Source: Thinopyrum elongatum (taxonomy: Eukaryota > Streptophyta > Magnoliopsida > Poales > Poaceae). From it: DNA of 64,000 nucleotides. The stretch spans positions 263,245,757 through 263,309,756 of the forward strand of contig CM022298.1 in NCBI GenBank assembly GCA_011799875.1, in the 5' to 3' direction. Below the pieces are notes generated by a model, which worked only from the letters and a program-made list of their open reading frames with translations, was not told where the DNA came from and did no database searches. The position numbers were made by a program, and so were the translations under genes. Of the stretch, positions 11,177-21,489 are shown piece by piece. Numbering within the stretch: position 1 is the first letter of the stretch; each line of letters opens with the position of its first letter.

Positions 11177-11845
11177 CTAGCCGTTTTGGGGAAGGAGGCA
11201 CTTCCTCATGTCAATGATTCGCCTGTACATCTCGTAGCTCGTGTACGCCTTGTTGGCTGCGTACGCGACGTGAGCTTTGTTGAGTTTCTCCATCCAGGCC
11301 GAGTGCCAGGCACGCTTGTCCTTGTTGCAGGAATCCTTCATGTCTCTGTAGTAGGGATCGATGATGGCCTTAGCGAGGTGAACCTGTGAGTCTTTCTCAT
11401 GCTCGTTGTTTCCCCAGATCTTGTATTGGCCCTGGATGTCGACAAGATTCTGGCAGGCGATGCCCGAATTCTTAAGCATCTTTACATCGCTGGTGATGTC
11501 CACTGTAGCAAACATGTAGTGGGGGCTGTTGACAAACCTGGTGAAACGCTCACAAGGCCTTGTGGCCAGGCAGTAGTGGTAGATGAGGACGTGATTGCGC
11601 ACGCACATCTGGGCGATGGCGACCTTGGGACAAGACCCGGCACAAGCACGGGTGTACTCGAGGTCGAACCCGACCACCTTGTACTTCCCCTCAGCAAACA
11701 ACAGCTCCATGATGTGGATGGAGTGCTCCAACCAGACCGGGTTGTTGGTGTACACCACCGAGAGCTCCGTGAACCTTCTGTGGGTGTCCACCATGGCATG
11801 CATGGTGAACTGCTGCTCGTCGTCGACAGCCGCTCGGAGCGCCAT
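11177..11845 (-). CDS. Captured 3'-5' exonuclease-like (WRN-exo/DEDD family) fragment, last catalytic Asp missing
   Basis: One uninterrupted 222-codon frame. Enzymes of this family remove nucleotides from DNA or RNA 3' ends using four acidic residues. Exo I is visible as VVGFDLEYT (D and E, residues about 57-65). Exo II is visible as DITSDVKML, with its Asp. Exo III should read Y-x3-D, but here the segment is YAANKAYTSYEMY, with Lys at the Asp position, so activity is doubtful. The C-terminus (MYRRIIDMRKCLLP) resembles grass paralogues as I remember them. It lies just inside end 2 of the inner CACTA and is absent from the outer copy, so it was acquired by, or lost between, the two. The true start may be upstream, since an alternative frame runs in from about 11936. 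Confidence 0.72.
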   Translation of the reverse strand: MALRAAVDDEQQFTMHAMVDTHRRFTELSVVYTNNPVWLEHSIHIMELLFAEGKYKVVGFDLEYTRACAGSCPKVAIAQMCVRNHVLIYHYCLATRPCERFTRFVNSPHYMFATVDITSDVKMLKNSGIACQNLVDIQGQYKIWGNNEHEKDSQVHLAKAIIDPYYRDMKDSCNKDKRAWHSAWMEKLNKAHVAYAANKAYTSYEMYRRIIDMRKCLLPQNG

Positions 11846-13499
11846 TGGAGCCGCGCAGGATACCCTCTAAGAATTTGTCGTGGTGGGTGTGCTTCTTGCA
11901 ATGGTGGGGCGCGATCGAAAGGTTGAAGAGACACAAGGGTTAAATGGCCGCTATAATAAATGGGTGCCGGCCGGCCTGTAATCGTCACGTCTTGTCACCG
12001 CGTTCATAGCGGAGGATTCCAGTGCACGCTTGACAACACCGCACCGCACGCGTTTCGTTTGACCACACGTGGGCTCGAATAGGTGCCAAATGTATCGTCG
12101 GTGAGCCTGTTCCCGCGCTATCACGCAGTTTACTGTGCAAGCTTCCTGCCCGGCTAGTTTAGCCACGCATCGGCTAGAAGAGGGACAAATCATGGGCATT
12201 TATTGGCAAAAAGCTTTGTAAAAACAAAGTGTGTGGAATGACTTCGGTCATAAGTTTACCGTGGGTGATGAGGTCAAAGTTACACAGAAGGGTGATGATG
12301 GACACTCGAGTGCGATAATTAATTCTGCGCTCTACAGGGCACACGGTTGAAGAAACCAACTATGTGCAATAATGTCGAAGATCGCAGTCGAGTTAGCTAT
12401 ACAGATCGTGTACTATGAGATCGACAAGGTAAACAGATTCGAGAATGGTTAATAAAATCTAAGTCCATTGCATATTAAGGTCAAAATAGTTCTACCAATA
12501 TACGAGTCTCATACGATGCCATTTCAACGATTGTACCACAAAAGCTCGTAATATTACAAGGTTCAAATTCCAGAGTTATATGGCTCAAATTCAAAGATTA
12601 CAAGGTTCAAACTGATGTTAGAAATGAAATTCAGCTCATCAGCTGCAAACGCTCGTGCTGATCCGCTGAACATGGATATCAGAGAGGTTCAAACTAATAT
12701 TACCACTTGTAAGTCTGGTTTCGAACCTCATAATTTTTGCAAAGGGGTCAGCCACTTAGAAGTCATGTATGGGGTTGACATGATGACTTCTGATTACTCT
12801 GTCATGTGAAGTTCCAAAATGAAATTCAGCATTTTTGGAGCCTATTCCATTCTGCCGCAACCGCCGGCGCTGATCAATAAACCATTCATTTTTGTGAAAT
12901 AAATGTACGGTAAACCTCATTACCTTCAGCACCATTGCTCTGACAACAAAGAACCTGGCGAATATAATCTCTGGTAAGGTCCCTCGTTAGGAGTTCAAAG
13001 TAATTTCCGAGAGATGCATATCTAGGCATTCGATGTGATTGTTATATTATATCACATTATCCACCACCAGGCCTAATCTTATCTGCAAAAGAATAAAATG
13101 TGTTAGGGCCTACATGCAGTTTTGAACACTACTACAGGCCTATTTGGTTTGCAGGATTTGTAAAATGCACTAACATGCCATCTTCGATCCGACATGATTA
13201 ACATGGGCATTTGATTACAATCTAGAAAAATGTAGCCTTCTTCACAAGAGGTTGGAGTGGATAAAAGTTCCCTAAGAAAACTAGTACAGATGAATCCAAA
13301 GGAGAAATGCTTATGGATTGTAACCATATGGATCAAGCAACCAATATGGGGGGGGGGGAACATGTATGTACTGAAATCCTCCAAAAAATCCTTCAGAAAT
13401 CGTAGTACATTATCATTGTAAACTTGGAAAAAGGTGTCACAAATTGAACTCCCTTATGGTTAACATTTAACAGGAAAGGAACATCACCTCGATATATAG
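11846..13499. other. Non-coding interior of inner CACTA
   Basis: About 1.65 kb between the exonuclease and F-box fragments. Open frames are short and lack protein features. A poly-G run lies at about 13350. The stretch 12180-12420 has repeated motifs similar to the subterminal region (ACAAAGTGTGTGGAATGACT, GGGCACACGGTTG). I see no gene. Confidence 0.5.
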
Positions 13500-14620
13500 C
13501 TTCTCTAGGCACGGAAAGCATCTCAGGAAACTGACAACTTGCTCGAGGTTGGGCCGATAGATTCTAGTGTCAAGACCTTCACTGTGCGCAGTTTCGGGGT
13601 CAAGCTTGTCGGAATCATTTTCTGGATGACAGACGAACATACATCTTCAAAATTAGAAATAATGTTAATTTCTAGAAGGAGAGGTAGAAGGCGGCTGTTG
13701 TACCTGAACGGGTGTGGATCCAATAACAAGTTTGGAGTATTTGTCAGACGAGTAGCCCACCACTGTCAATGTCGACGCAGAAATGACATTGATTCTTGTT
13801 GGACCTTCTTGATCAACTACAAGTAATCTCTCAAGTGAAGGTGTGTTCTCAATGACCATACCGTGGTACACATCTTGTGATGTCTTCTTGCCGCACCAGC
13901 AAAACACATAAATAGTCCGGAGAGTCATGGAGGTGATGTGGAAGCTACTCAACCCATTGATCGCCTGAAGACGAAGTTACTCGAGTGCAGTATAGCCACA
14001 GAGCAGGCACTCCATGTCATCGTTTGGGAGGCAGATGGCGACAAGCTTGAGGTGCTTCAGTCGTGGTAGAATAAGAGCCGGCGCGTCATTAAGGGGGGGA
14101 TTGCAGTTCCTAAACTTGGCGACTCGTAGCATGGGCGCGAGGTGGAGCGCGGACATTGGTAGCGATCGCATATGCCCATCATCAAAAGTGAGCTCCACGA
14201 GCTGATCTAGGGCGAGGGATCAGAACCAGTCGTCAAGCTTGGCTTGGTCCTTGCCGTTGGAACGGAACTTGCCCATGCTAAGGCCTCTCGTTGGGCCAGG
14301 GTGACTGCCGAGGATCTTGGAGAACGCAACCAAGCTTTTGCGAAAGCCATGGCAGAGCTCGTGTGTGTCGATGAAGTTGAGAGGGGTGGAGTTTCATAGG
14401 GGGCGCCACCGCCAGGAAAGGACGGTTGTCCGCGCCCCATATTTGATTGGGAGGAGGGAGATGATGACTGTCAACATATCATCGGGGAGGCTGCTGATGA
14501 AGTCTAGGCCTGCTCGAGTCGCTTGCGGTTCTTTCTTGACCCGCCTCCGCTTGTTGGCAGCCCCGTTCTCCACCTCCGGAGTCTCCTTGTCAGCGGTGCT
14601 TTCTGATAGAAATGGGAGTA
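13500..14620 (-). pseudogene. F-box/LRR (FBD-type) gene, captured, decayed, inner CACTA
   Basis: F-box proteins choose substrates for SCF ubiquitin ligases. On the minus strand the F-box is read at about 14510-14400 ([18 protein letters not shown], then [11 protein letters not shown]). It is followed by leucine-rich segments (QLVELTFDDG, PRLKHLKLVAICLPNDD, TPSLERLLVVDQEG) and, in a downstream exon near 13650-13500, LRTVKVLTLESIGP and FPCLEKLYIE. In-frame stops sit right after the F-box, just before QLVELTFDDG, and at 13977-13979. One base is missing in the last exon. There is no FBD tail before the spacer. The outer CACTA carries a different F-box gene at the same relative place and orientation (48211-49939). 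Confidence 0.75.
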
Positions 14621-14771
14621 CAGGGAATATTTAGTTAAAACAGGGCAATAGAAAAATGTATTTGTAACTAGACCTTAGTAGGTAGGAATAGAGTAAGAAA
14701 ATGGAATAACAATTGGTTGCTTAAATACTACACAATTCATTTGATATTGCTGGGTAAGTCAACATGCAGAT

Positions 14772-15005
14772 ACTTGAAAAGAACACATACTTCGAACAAA
14801 GTCTGGACGGATGATATCGTCGGGGAAGTTAGCATATATCTCATGACCAGGCTCTTTTATGTGCAGTGCAATTTTAGTGCCAGCTTTCAGTACATAAAAC
14901 TTAGAAATTTCTTTCCAATGGCCAGTGCCAAAATAGGAGTCACCACGTTCATCAAGTCTTACAGTAGCAATGATTGTAAATCCATGGTTTGTGTTCAGTA
15001 TGACA
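14772..15005 (-). pseudogene. B3-like domain exon, inner CACTA
   Basis: An open stretch without an ATG on the minus strand, about 75 codons, reads NTNHGFTIIATVRLDERGDS, then GHWKEISKFYVLKAGTKIAL, then EPGHEIYANFPDDIIRPDF. The W-K-x-F...L-x-x-G-x-x-(I/V) pattern is that of the C-terminal part of plant B3 DNA-binding domains (REM-like). It sits upstream of the F-box fragment on the same strand. Its flanking exons could not be assembled. It is not homologous by eye to the B3-like exons at 40600-41123, so the element seems to hold two different B3-type pieces. Confidence 0.5.
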
Positions 15006-15010
15006 TCCCT

Positions 15011-16076
15011 GCAGTCTTGATTTATGTAAAGGGAAAGATTGTGTACTACAGATTCTATTGCATAGAAAGGGACACGCTGCGGAAAATGGTAGGATTGTTA
15101 AAGAAAATATGGTAACATGCAAATATGGGCCCAAATTGAAAGAACTGTACAACAGTTGAAATCGAAGGACAAAAACCTATAATTAAACAGATAGGGTAAA
15201 CATGATGTCATGGAAATATGAGAGTAATCGAAAGAACAATACTTCATTAATTTGCCTAATATAGAAAGAAGAGGAAAAAAAATCCCCTTTGACGTACATG
15301 GTGCATGTGGCATCTTTTATCCAAATGTAGCAATATTTAGTATATGTTCAGGAAAGTAGGCCATGCCAACCGATTTAGGGTGAGATGGAACATACCGCGT
15401 GCATCCTCAAGTCATCTAGTACGGTGGGATGGAACTCCATGGATGTCTGACGGCGGCCGCAAAGTCCTGATGTGTCTGCGCACTGTACACTCTATGAATG
15501 AAAGAAAACCCTCAAATCAGCTCGAATAAAAATGAATTCACGGCGATTTCGGCCGGGTGATTAAAGGAGGCAGATGAACTGGGATAGGAGATGAGATAAT
15601 ATCTCATTAAATTAGTTACCTTGTTGTCCATGAGAAAAAACCCTCAATACGGCAGATTCCCCAACCGGGCGGAGCTGGGTCGACTGCGAGCAGCGTCGAG
15701 AAAGTCGATGGCGATAGGTGGCGGCAAGCGGAAGTGGCGAATGTGGTGGGGTTTGCCGGCAGCCTGGCGGCGGCGGCAGCCGTCGAGCTAAGTGGTTGCC
15801 GCCGCGATAGGCGGTGCCATGCATAGACGCGGAGGAGCTTGTGCAGGTGTGAATGGGGACCGGAGGGGGTGGCGGGTGGGGTGAGGGTTTTTGTGATGTG
15901 GGGATGGTGAGGGTTTTCTTTTTTCTTTTTTAAATTGGGTGGTAAGGGTTTTCTGTCCCACAAAGAGTTTCGGAGACAACGGTTTGCTAGCGCCAACCGT
16001 GTGTGATTGACATAACAGGGAAAATGTAAGTCATTGCACACGGTTCCAATTTTGGGAACCGTGTGTGATTTACGTA
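15011..16076. other. Upstream region of B3-like piece, with a perfect dyad
   Basis: No clear exon could be placed. The interval 15600-15830 is GC-rich and gives long shadow frames. At 16037-16067 an inverted repeat has arms CACACGGTTCC and GGAACCGTGTG; another AACCGTGTGTGATT lies at 15995. These are the same motifs as in the CACTA subterminal regions. Confidence 0.5.
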
Positions 16077-16310
16077 CTACCTCCGTCCTGGTTTATTGGT
16101 CCCCTTTGTAATTTGTACCAAATTTTGACCAAATATTTAACTAACAAATGTTTATGCATGTCACCAAAAATTATATCATTGAACACTATGTTCAAATACG
16201 CATCCAACGATATAATTTTTGCTGACCTGCACTAACATTTTGTCAGTTAAATCTTTGATCAAAATTTAACACAAATTACAAAGGGGACCAATAAACCAGG
16301 ACGGAGGTAG
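16077..16310. mobile_element. Stowaway-type (Tc1/Mariner) MITE
   Basis: The ends are long inverted repeats: CTACCTCCGTCCTGGTTTAT on the left and its complement on the right, ending GGACGGAGGTAG. The interior is AT-rich and palindromic, with no coding capacity. TA dinucleotides lie at 16075-16076 and 16078-16079 on the left and inside GGTAG on the right, so the exact edges may be 16080-16307 with a TA duplication. The outer copy has no equivalent here. Confidence 0.85.
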
Positions 16311-16485
16311 ATTCCATCAACCGAACTGATTGCATCCATATCCCACATTTAGACATAAGTAAACATAGATTAAACATACTCAGAAATGGATAATAAGCGT
16401 ACACAAGCATAGATCAACCATAAGTACATAGTTCAACCATCATTAAGCATACTCAAGCGTACATAGTTCGATCCCACATCTCATC

Positions 16486-16773
16486 TCATCTGCCGGCACG
16501 ATCCCGAAGCTTCTCCAGGTACTCATCGTACGCGGCGTGCGCCACCCTGCGAGAATACTTCTGCTTGAAGGAGCCAATGGCTCGTCCTCTTGCATGCGCC
16601 ATAACACTTTCGTACGCGTCATGAAGCTTTTGGTTGCAAAATGGGCATCGACAGCCACCGTCCCATGTCCTAATACGCCTGTTATGCATTCCCGCATAAA
16701 GCTCCCTCAGGATTTGACTCTTGTACCTCCTTTGGCCATCTTCATCCTCGCTGTCCACATCGTCAGACAACAC
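16486..16773 (-). CDS. Second exon of a zf-XS-like gene, inner CACTA
   Basis: The minus-strand frame reads LSDDVDSEDEDGQRRYKSQI, then WDGGCRCPFCNQKLHDAYES, then AHARGRAIGSFKQKYSRR. The CPFC...H arrangement followed by a charged helix resembles the zinc finger-XS (zf-XS) domain of plant proteins such as SGS3 relatives. A 3' splice site (TATTTGTATAG before GTGTTG) is present at its start, and an intron of about 500 bp separates it from exon 1 (17295-17344 continued at 30602-30812). Domain assignment rests on one short motif. The outer CACTA keeps exon 1 but no recognisable exon 2. Confidence 0.6.
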   Translation of the reverse strand: MLSDDVDSEDEDGQRRYKSQILRELYAGMHNRRIRTWDGGCRCPFCNQKLHDAYESVMAHARGRAIGSFKQKYSRRVAHAAYDEYLEKLRDRAGR

Positions 16774-16789
16774 CTATACAAATAGTAAA

Positions 16790-17294
16790 AAAAATGTGGC
16801 GTCAAATTAATGTTTACAGACTAATCTCTAGCGAACATTTGGCAATTTCCAAAATTTGGCATCAAATCAATGTTTACATGCCATGAAGTAGGATTAGGAA
16901 TTTATGGCTATTTTTTTATACAAATCCAGAGATTATGGTTCGATTTTTAAGCACAGTCGTCTATGTACAGACCAATCTTGAAGAAAATAATGGCACGAAC
17001 ATATATGTAGGTCATTCAAAATCAATTGTCAAGTCCTGGCTAGGAATTATTAGCACGAACACTAACCCTAGTCGGATTACTAGCAGAAATCATTTGCACA
17101 GATGAAACAACTAATTAGTTATCACTTGTACCATTCAAACAATCAATACACTACACGGATCTAACAAAACTTACTCAGATTTCATGGATTGTGAGAACAT
17201 AACCATAGAATTTCTATTCCAAAAAGGTTGAGGCAGGAGTAACCAGAGAAACCCTAGGATCTATTTGACACATAAATGGGTATAAATGACTAAC
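16790..17294 (-). other. Intron between zf-XS-like exons
   Basis: Minus-strand donor CCG|GTTAGTCA at about 17295 (the same donor as in the outer copy at 47823) and acceptor TTTGTATAG at about 16774. AT-rich, no other feature seen. Confidence 0.5.
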
Positions 17295-17344
17295 CGGTTA
17301 TCTATCATCATCGGAGTCACCGCCGGAGTGGTCGTCGGGGTCGT
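17295..17344 (-). pseudogene. 3' part of exon 1 of the MRMPPKR/zf-XS-like gene, cut by a Gypsy insertion
   Basis: This piece continues exon 1 from 30602-30812 across the chromovirus-type Gypsy. GTCGT (17340-17344) is the left target duplication. Joined across it, the reading frame goes on with acidic residues (GDDPDDHSGGDSDDD) and then meets TAA at 17298-17300, a few bases before the splice donor. The outer copy has no stop at this place. Confidence 0.65.
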
Positions 17345-20300
17345 TGTGTCGCCCCTGGCTTAATTGTGCACTAATCATACACGCAAATGCACATGATCAA
17401 GTCTAAGGACTTACTTGAAGATATCACAACACAACTCTAAAACATAAATAAAGTCATGCAAGCTTTATATTACAAGCCAGGGGCCTCGAGGGCTCGAATA
17501 CATAAGCTCGCATACAAGCGTCAGCGGAAGCATCAGATATCTGAGTACAGATATAAAATGGAACCACAGATAAGCCTTTAGGAAGGCGGGGCAAAAGAAA
17601 CACTATGATCGAAAAGGCACAGGCCTCCTGCCTGGGACCCTCCGATCCTACTCCTGGTTGTCGGCAAGCTCGTAGTAGTAACCACCCTCGGGGTGGTAGA
17701 AGTAGTCGTCGGCGGGGGCAGCTGACTCAGGGACTCCGTCATCTGGTCGCATCAAAAGAATAAGGGGAAAAAGAGGAAGCAAAGCAACCGTGGGTACTCA
17801 TCTGAATTACTCAACAAGCAAGGATCTACACTACATATGCAACATTATCAAAGAAGGGCTGTATATGTGGACTGGGCTGCAGAAATGCCATAATAGAGGG
17901 AAGGCCTAGTCCTATCGAAGACTAGCATCTTCAGCGGTCTTGCAGCATTTAGAAGAGTGTAGATTAGTACAACATAAAGTAGTAGCATTAAGTATCAACC
18001 TCGGCCAGAGATCCTTTCTCGACTCCCTGCGAGAAAGCAATCCCAGAGCCCTAGTATCCATATCTCATCTCAAGTATCCAGTTCTAGTTGTATCGATCGG
18101 GATACAACTCCGAGCGTCCGTTCTCGAGGATCGGCTATGCATAGATTAGTTCTTCCCTGAAGGGGTGCACCAACTTACCCACCATGCTCGATTAACTCCG
18201 GCCGGACACACTTTCAGGGTCATGCCCGGCCTCGGCCAAACGATATGCCGGAACCCGACCTAGGCTTAACAAAGAGGTCAGCACGCCGGACTAAACCTAT
18301 GCGCCCAGGTGTCTTGGGACATCACCCACGGAACTCCTGCATGTTGCGAACGCGGCCGGTGAGCAGACCTGGCAGCTTCCATTACAAAAAAGGGTCCTTA
18401 ACGTAGTCCAACCCAGCACGCGCCTCTCAGTCGCTGACATCTATTAAGCTTCGGCTGATGCATACGACGCAGAGTGCCCATAACTGTTCCCATGTGATGG
18501 TTAGTGCTATCGGGCCAAAGGCCCACTCGGATCAAATATCCAAATCGTTAGTGTGTTGGGGTTTGCGGTAACGAGCAGAGACTCATGATCGATGTGACCC
18601 CATCGCCCTGTCTCAAGGACCTACGGCAAGGGCTAAGAATGCCCGGCCATGCCTTGTATTCATATCTCAGGCACCCTCCAGGTCAACCCGTCTCCACAAC
18701 AGTCGCGGGTACCCCTCAGGGTCGACCCGCCTTTCCAAGTTACAGTAGTAAAGTCCAAGTATCCATGTGTCCATAACTTCAAGGGAATCTGAGGTATCAC
18801 CCTCGTTGGATTCCTACTCAATGTATCTGTCAAGGTGAACTCGGAGGAATCACCCTCGATGGGTTCACACTTGAGGTGTTGCACGACAGCGTCGTTATCG
18901 GAAGTGGTGAAGGAGGAATAGCCCTCGATGACCACGACCGAATAGCTACTCTAGAGTTAACATTAGAAGTGCTAAGCGACGTATCACCCTCGGCACTCGA
19001 TGGTAACCCTGCAGTGTCATACAACTAAGGGGGGTGATGTGGGTGCTGGGGCCTGGTCGTCGAGTCCTCTGAAGATCCAGCGGGGCAACTGGGACAAGTG
19101 GGGTCACTGGGGTCTCTATCCAGCCTATACTAAGCAGTTTAGGATAAGCAGGTAAGGTATCAATAGCAGGTTACAATAAACAGGCTATGCATCAGAATAG
19201 GTAAAGCAGTAGCAGCAGCAATTCTAATGCAAGCAGAAGAAAGTAGAGAATAGGCGATATAGGCATGCTCAAGGGGGGGGTGCTTGTCTGGTTGCTCGGC
19301 GGCAAAGGCAAGGTCGTCAGTGGTGTCGTCGGTCTCCGGAGCAGCGTCGGTGTCGGGGTCTACCGAGAGAGAAGAGGGGGAGGAAACAAATAAATACACA
19401 ACAAACATATGCAACACAGAGTTTGCTATGCTAACATGTAGTGTGGGGTTGCCTAAAGACATGTCTAAATCATTTTAGTTATTTTAGGATTAAAGTTGGA
19501 TTTATTAACCGGTGTATATGCACTATTCATCTATCGGAAACAGGCTAAAAGTTACGGGTTCACCTCCGTAGAGGGTCCCGACACGGAAACAGATAGCATG
19601 GTCGGCTTTGTCTCGTTGTTCTGAGCAACTTTCATGTATAACGTTTTTCCATACGAGGTATAGTTTAGTTTCTATGAATTTTTAAAGATTTTAGACATTT
19701 TCTGGAATTTATTTTATTTATTTAAATCAACATTATCCAGAACAGTGTCCGATGACATCAACATGAGGTAAAGGTGACATCAGCGGTCAACAGTCGGCTA
19801 ACCAGGTCAAACCTGACCAGTGGGGCCCACATGTCATAGACAGAGGGGCTAACTGAGTTATTTTAACTAAACAGGGTAAATTAGCTAGTAGGCCCCACCT
19901 GTCAGTCTCTGATTAGTAACTAATTAGTGTTTTAATTGTTAAAACATTTTAATTAACTAAATTAGGCAGTGGGGCCCGCGTGTTAGTGACACTGGGCAGC
20001 CCAGTCAGCACGTTGACTGGGTGAACCCAGTCAACGGTGCCCCCAGGGCCCACTGGCAGTGAGCCAGGGGTGGCCCCAGGCCAGCCTGCGTGGCGGCGGC
20101 TCGACGCCGGCGATGTCGAAACGCGGTGGAGGGCCTCGGGTGTCGCCGAAAATCGTCTACGCATAACCATTTCGCGCGTGCGAGGGCGCGTTCGAACGAG
20201 CGGACGATGCCGCGTCGATCTGTGGCGGTGGCCGGAAACAGTGACAGCGACGATGGCATGCGGCGGCAGCTGCGGGTGGCGCTCGGGTTCGGCGTTGCAG

Positions 20301-21426
20301 TGAGCGCACGAATGAACTAGGCGGTCAGGGGTGATCTACATGGCGCGGTGAGCTCAATGGGCACGAGCCCAGGACCAATTGTTCGTCGGAGGCTCGCCGG
20401 CGACAAGCTCCACGGAAGCAAGCTCGGGCACAGCAGAACCGCGGGCTACGGATTGAATCCGACGGCAAGGAAGAAGGAGGAGGGGCGGAGGCTCACCAAG
20501 CGGCTCACACGGAGGCCCTTGGAAGCTTAGGAGCGCAGACCGGAGTGGTTGGGGCAACTCCTGGAGGCGTCCGGCATCGCGTGGCTCGACGGGGAGACGT
20601 GGTCGATGGAGACGGAGCGCGTGGACAGCTCGAAGGGACTAGCGGACGCCGGTGGCCACGGTTTTCGTCGGAGGTGCGGCGGCGAGCGCGTCGGGCGAGG
20701 TTGGGATCGAGAGGGAGAGAGATGATGGAGGAGGGGGAAATGTCTAGGAACGACGAGGGAGTGGACGGGGTCTCCCTTATCCCCTCGGCCGCCACTGTAG
20801 CGTCGGTGGGCGTCGCGCTGTCGGCGTTCGGGCGGCGCTCGCCGGCGTGTCAAGGCAAGTGTCGACACGCACAGGAGAGAGAGAGGGAGGAGAGAGAGAT
20901 GGGCCGGCTGGACTGGGCTGAGTGCACTGTGCACTTAGGCCCAGCCAGTTAGGCCTTTTTCCTTTTTCTTTTTAGTTTTCTATTTTTCTTTTTCTAGAGA
21001 TGATTTTTGAATTAAAGGGGCTGCCAAATGATTTTGTTCAAATGTGAAGCTTGGTCACACAAGTACATTGGGATATTCTGCATTGCCACAAAATTTTTCA
21101 GGAGTTTTGGAATCCTTTTGAATATTTCAAAAATGAATAGGGCATTAGCAGTGCTGATTTGGCTCTGTTTTAAATGCTTAGGCCAATGTTGAATTGATGA
21201 TGATGTTGTATTCCTTAACAGCAAATGGTTTTGCAATATTTGCTAGAAGGTGAACATTTTTCTAGCAAATATTTGAACCACTTTATTTTGCACTTTAAAT
21301 TTTGAATTGCTTTCAGATAGGAATTTGATTGGAGTTGTTTAACCACTATGATCAAGCAGTGCAAATGATGATTACTTGGCATGTTTAACAGAGGGTCACA
21401 GTGCTAGTTTACATAGGGGTGTTACA
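17345..21426 (-). repeat. Chromovirus 3' LTR (4082 bp)
   Basis: On the plus strand it runs from TGTGTCGCCCC to AGGGGTGTTACA. It aligns along its length with 26467-30596. It lacks a 44-bp segment present in the other LTR near 29680-29723, flanked there by GTGG repeats. The GC-rich interval 20000-20950 gives long shadow frames on both strands. Confidence 0.95.
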
Positions 21427-21440
21427 AATTCTCCTCCTGT
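21427..21440 (-). other. Chromovirus polypurine tract
   Basis: On the minus strand CAGGAGGAGAATT stands immediately before the 3' LTR start TGTAACACC. Confidence 0.8.
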
Positions 21441-21489
21441 AAAAGAAATTCTCGTCTCGAGAATTCAGGAGGTGGAGGGAATGAGGTCG

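Noticed and set aside
11399..11926. Plus-strand frame of 175 codons at 11399-11926 and its neighbours
   Set aside because: Antisense shadow of the exonuclease frame, which has clear family motifs on the minus strand.
20005..20952. Overlapping frames of 74-135 codons on both strands (also 29105-30115)
   Set aside because: They lie in the LTR pair of the chromovirus, appear in several frames and differ between the two LTRs.
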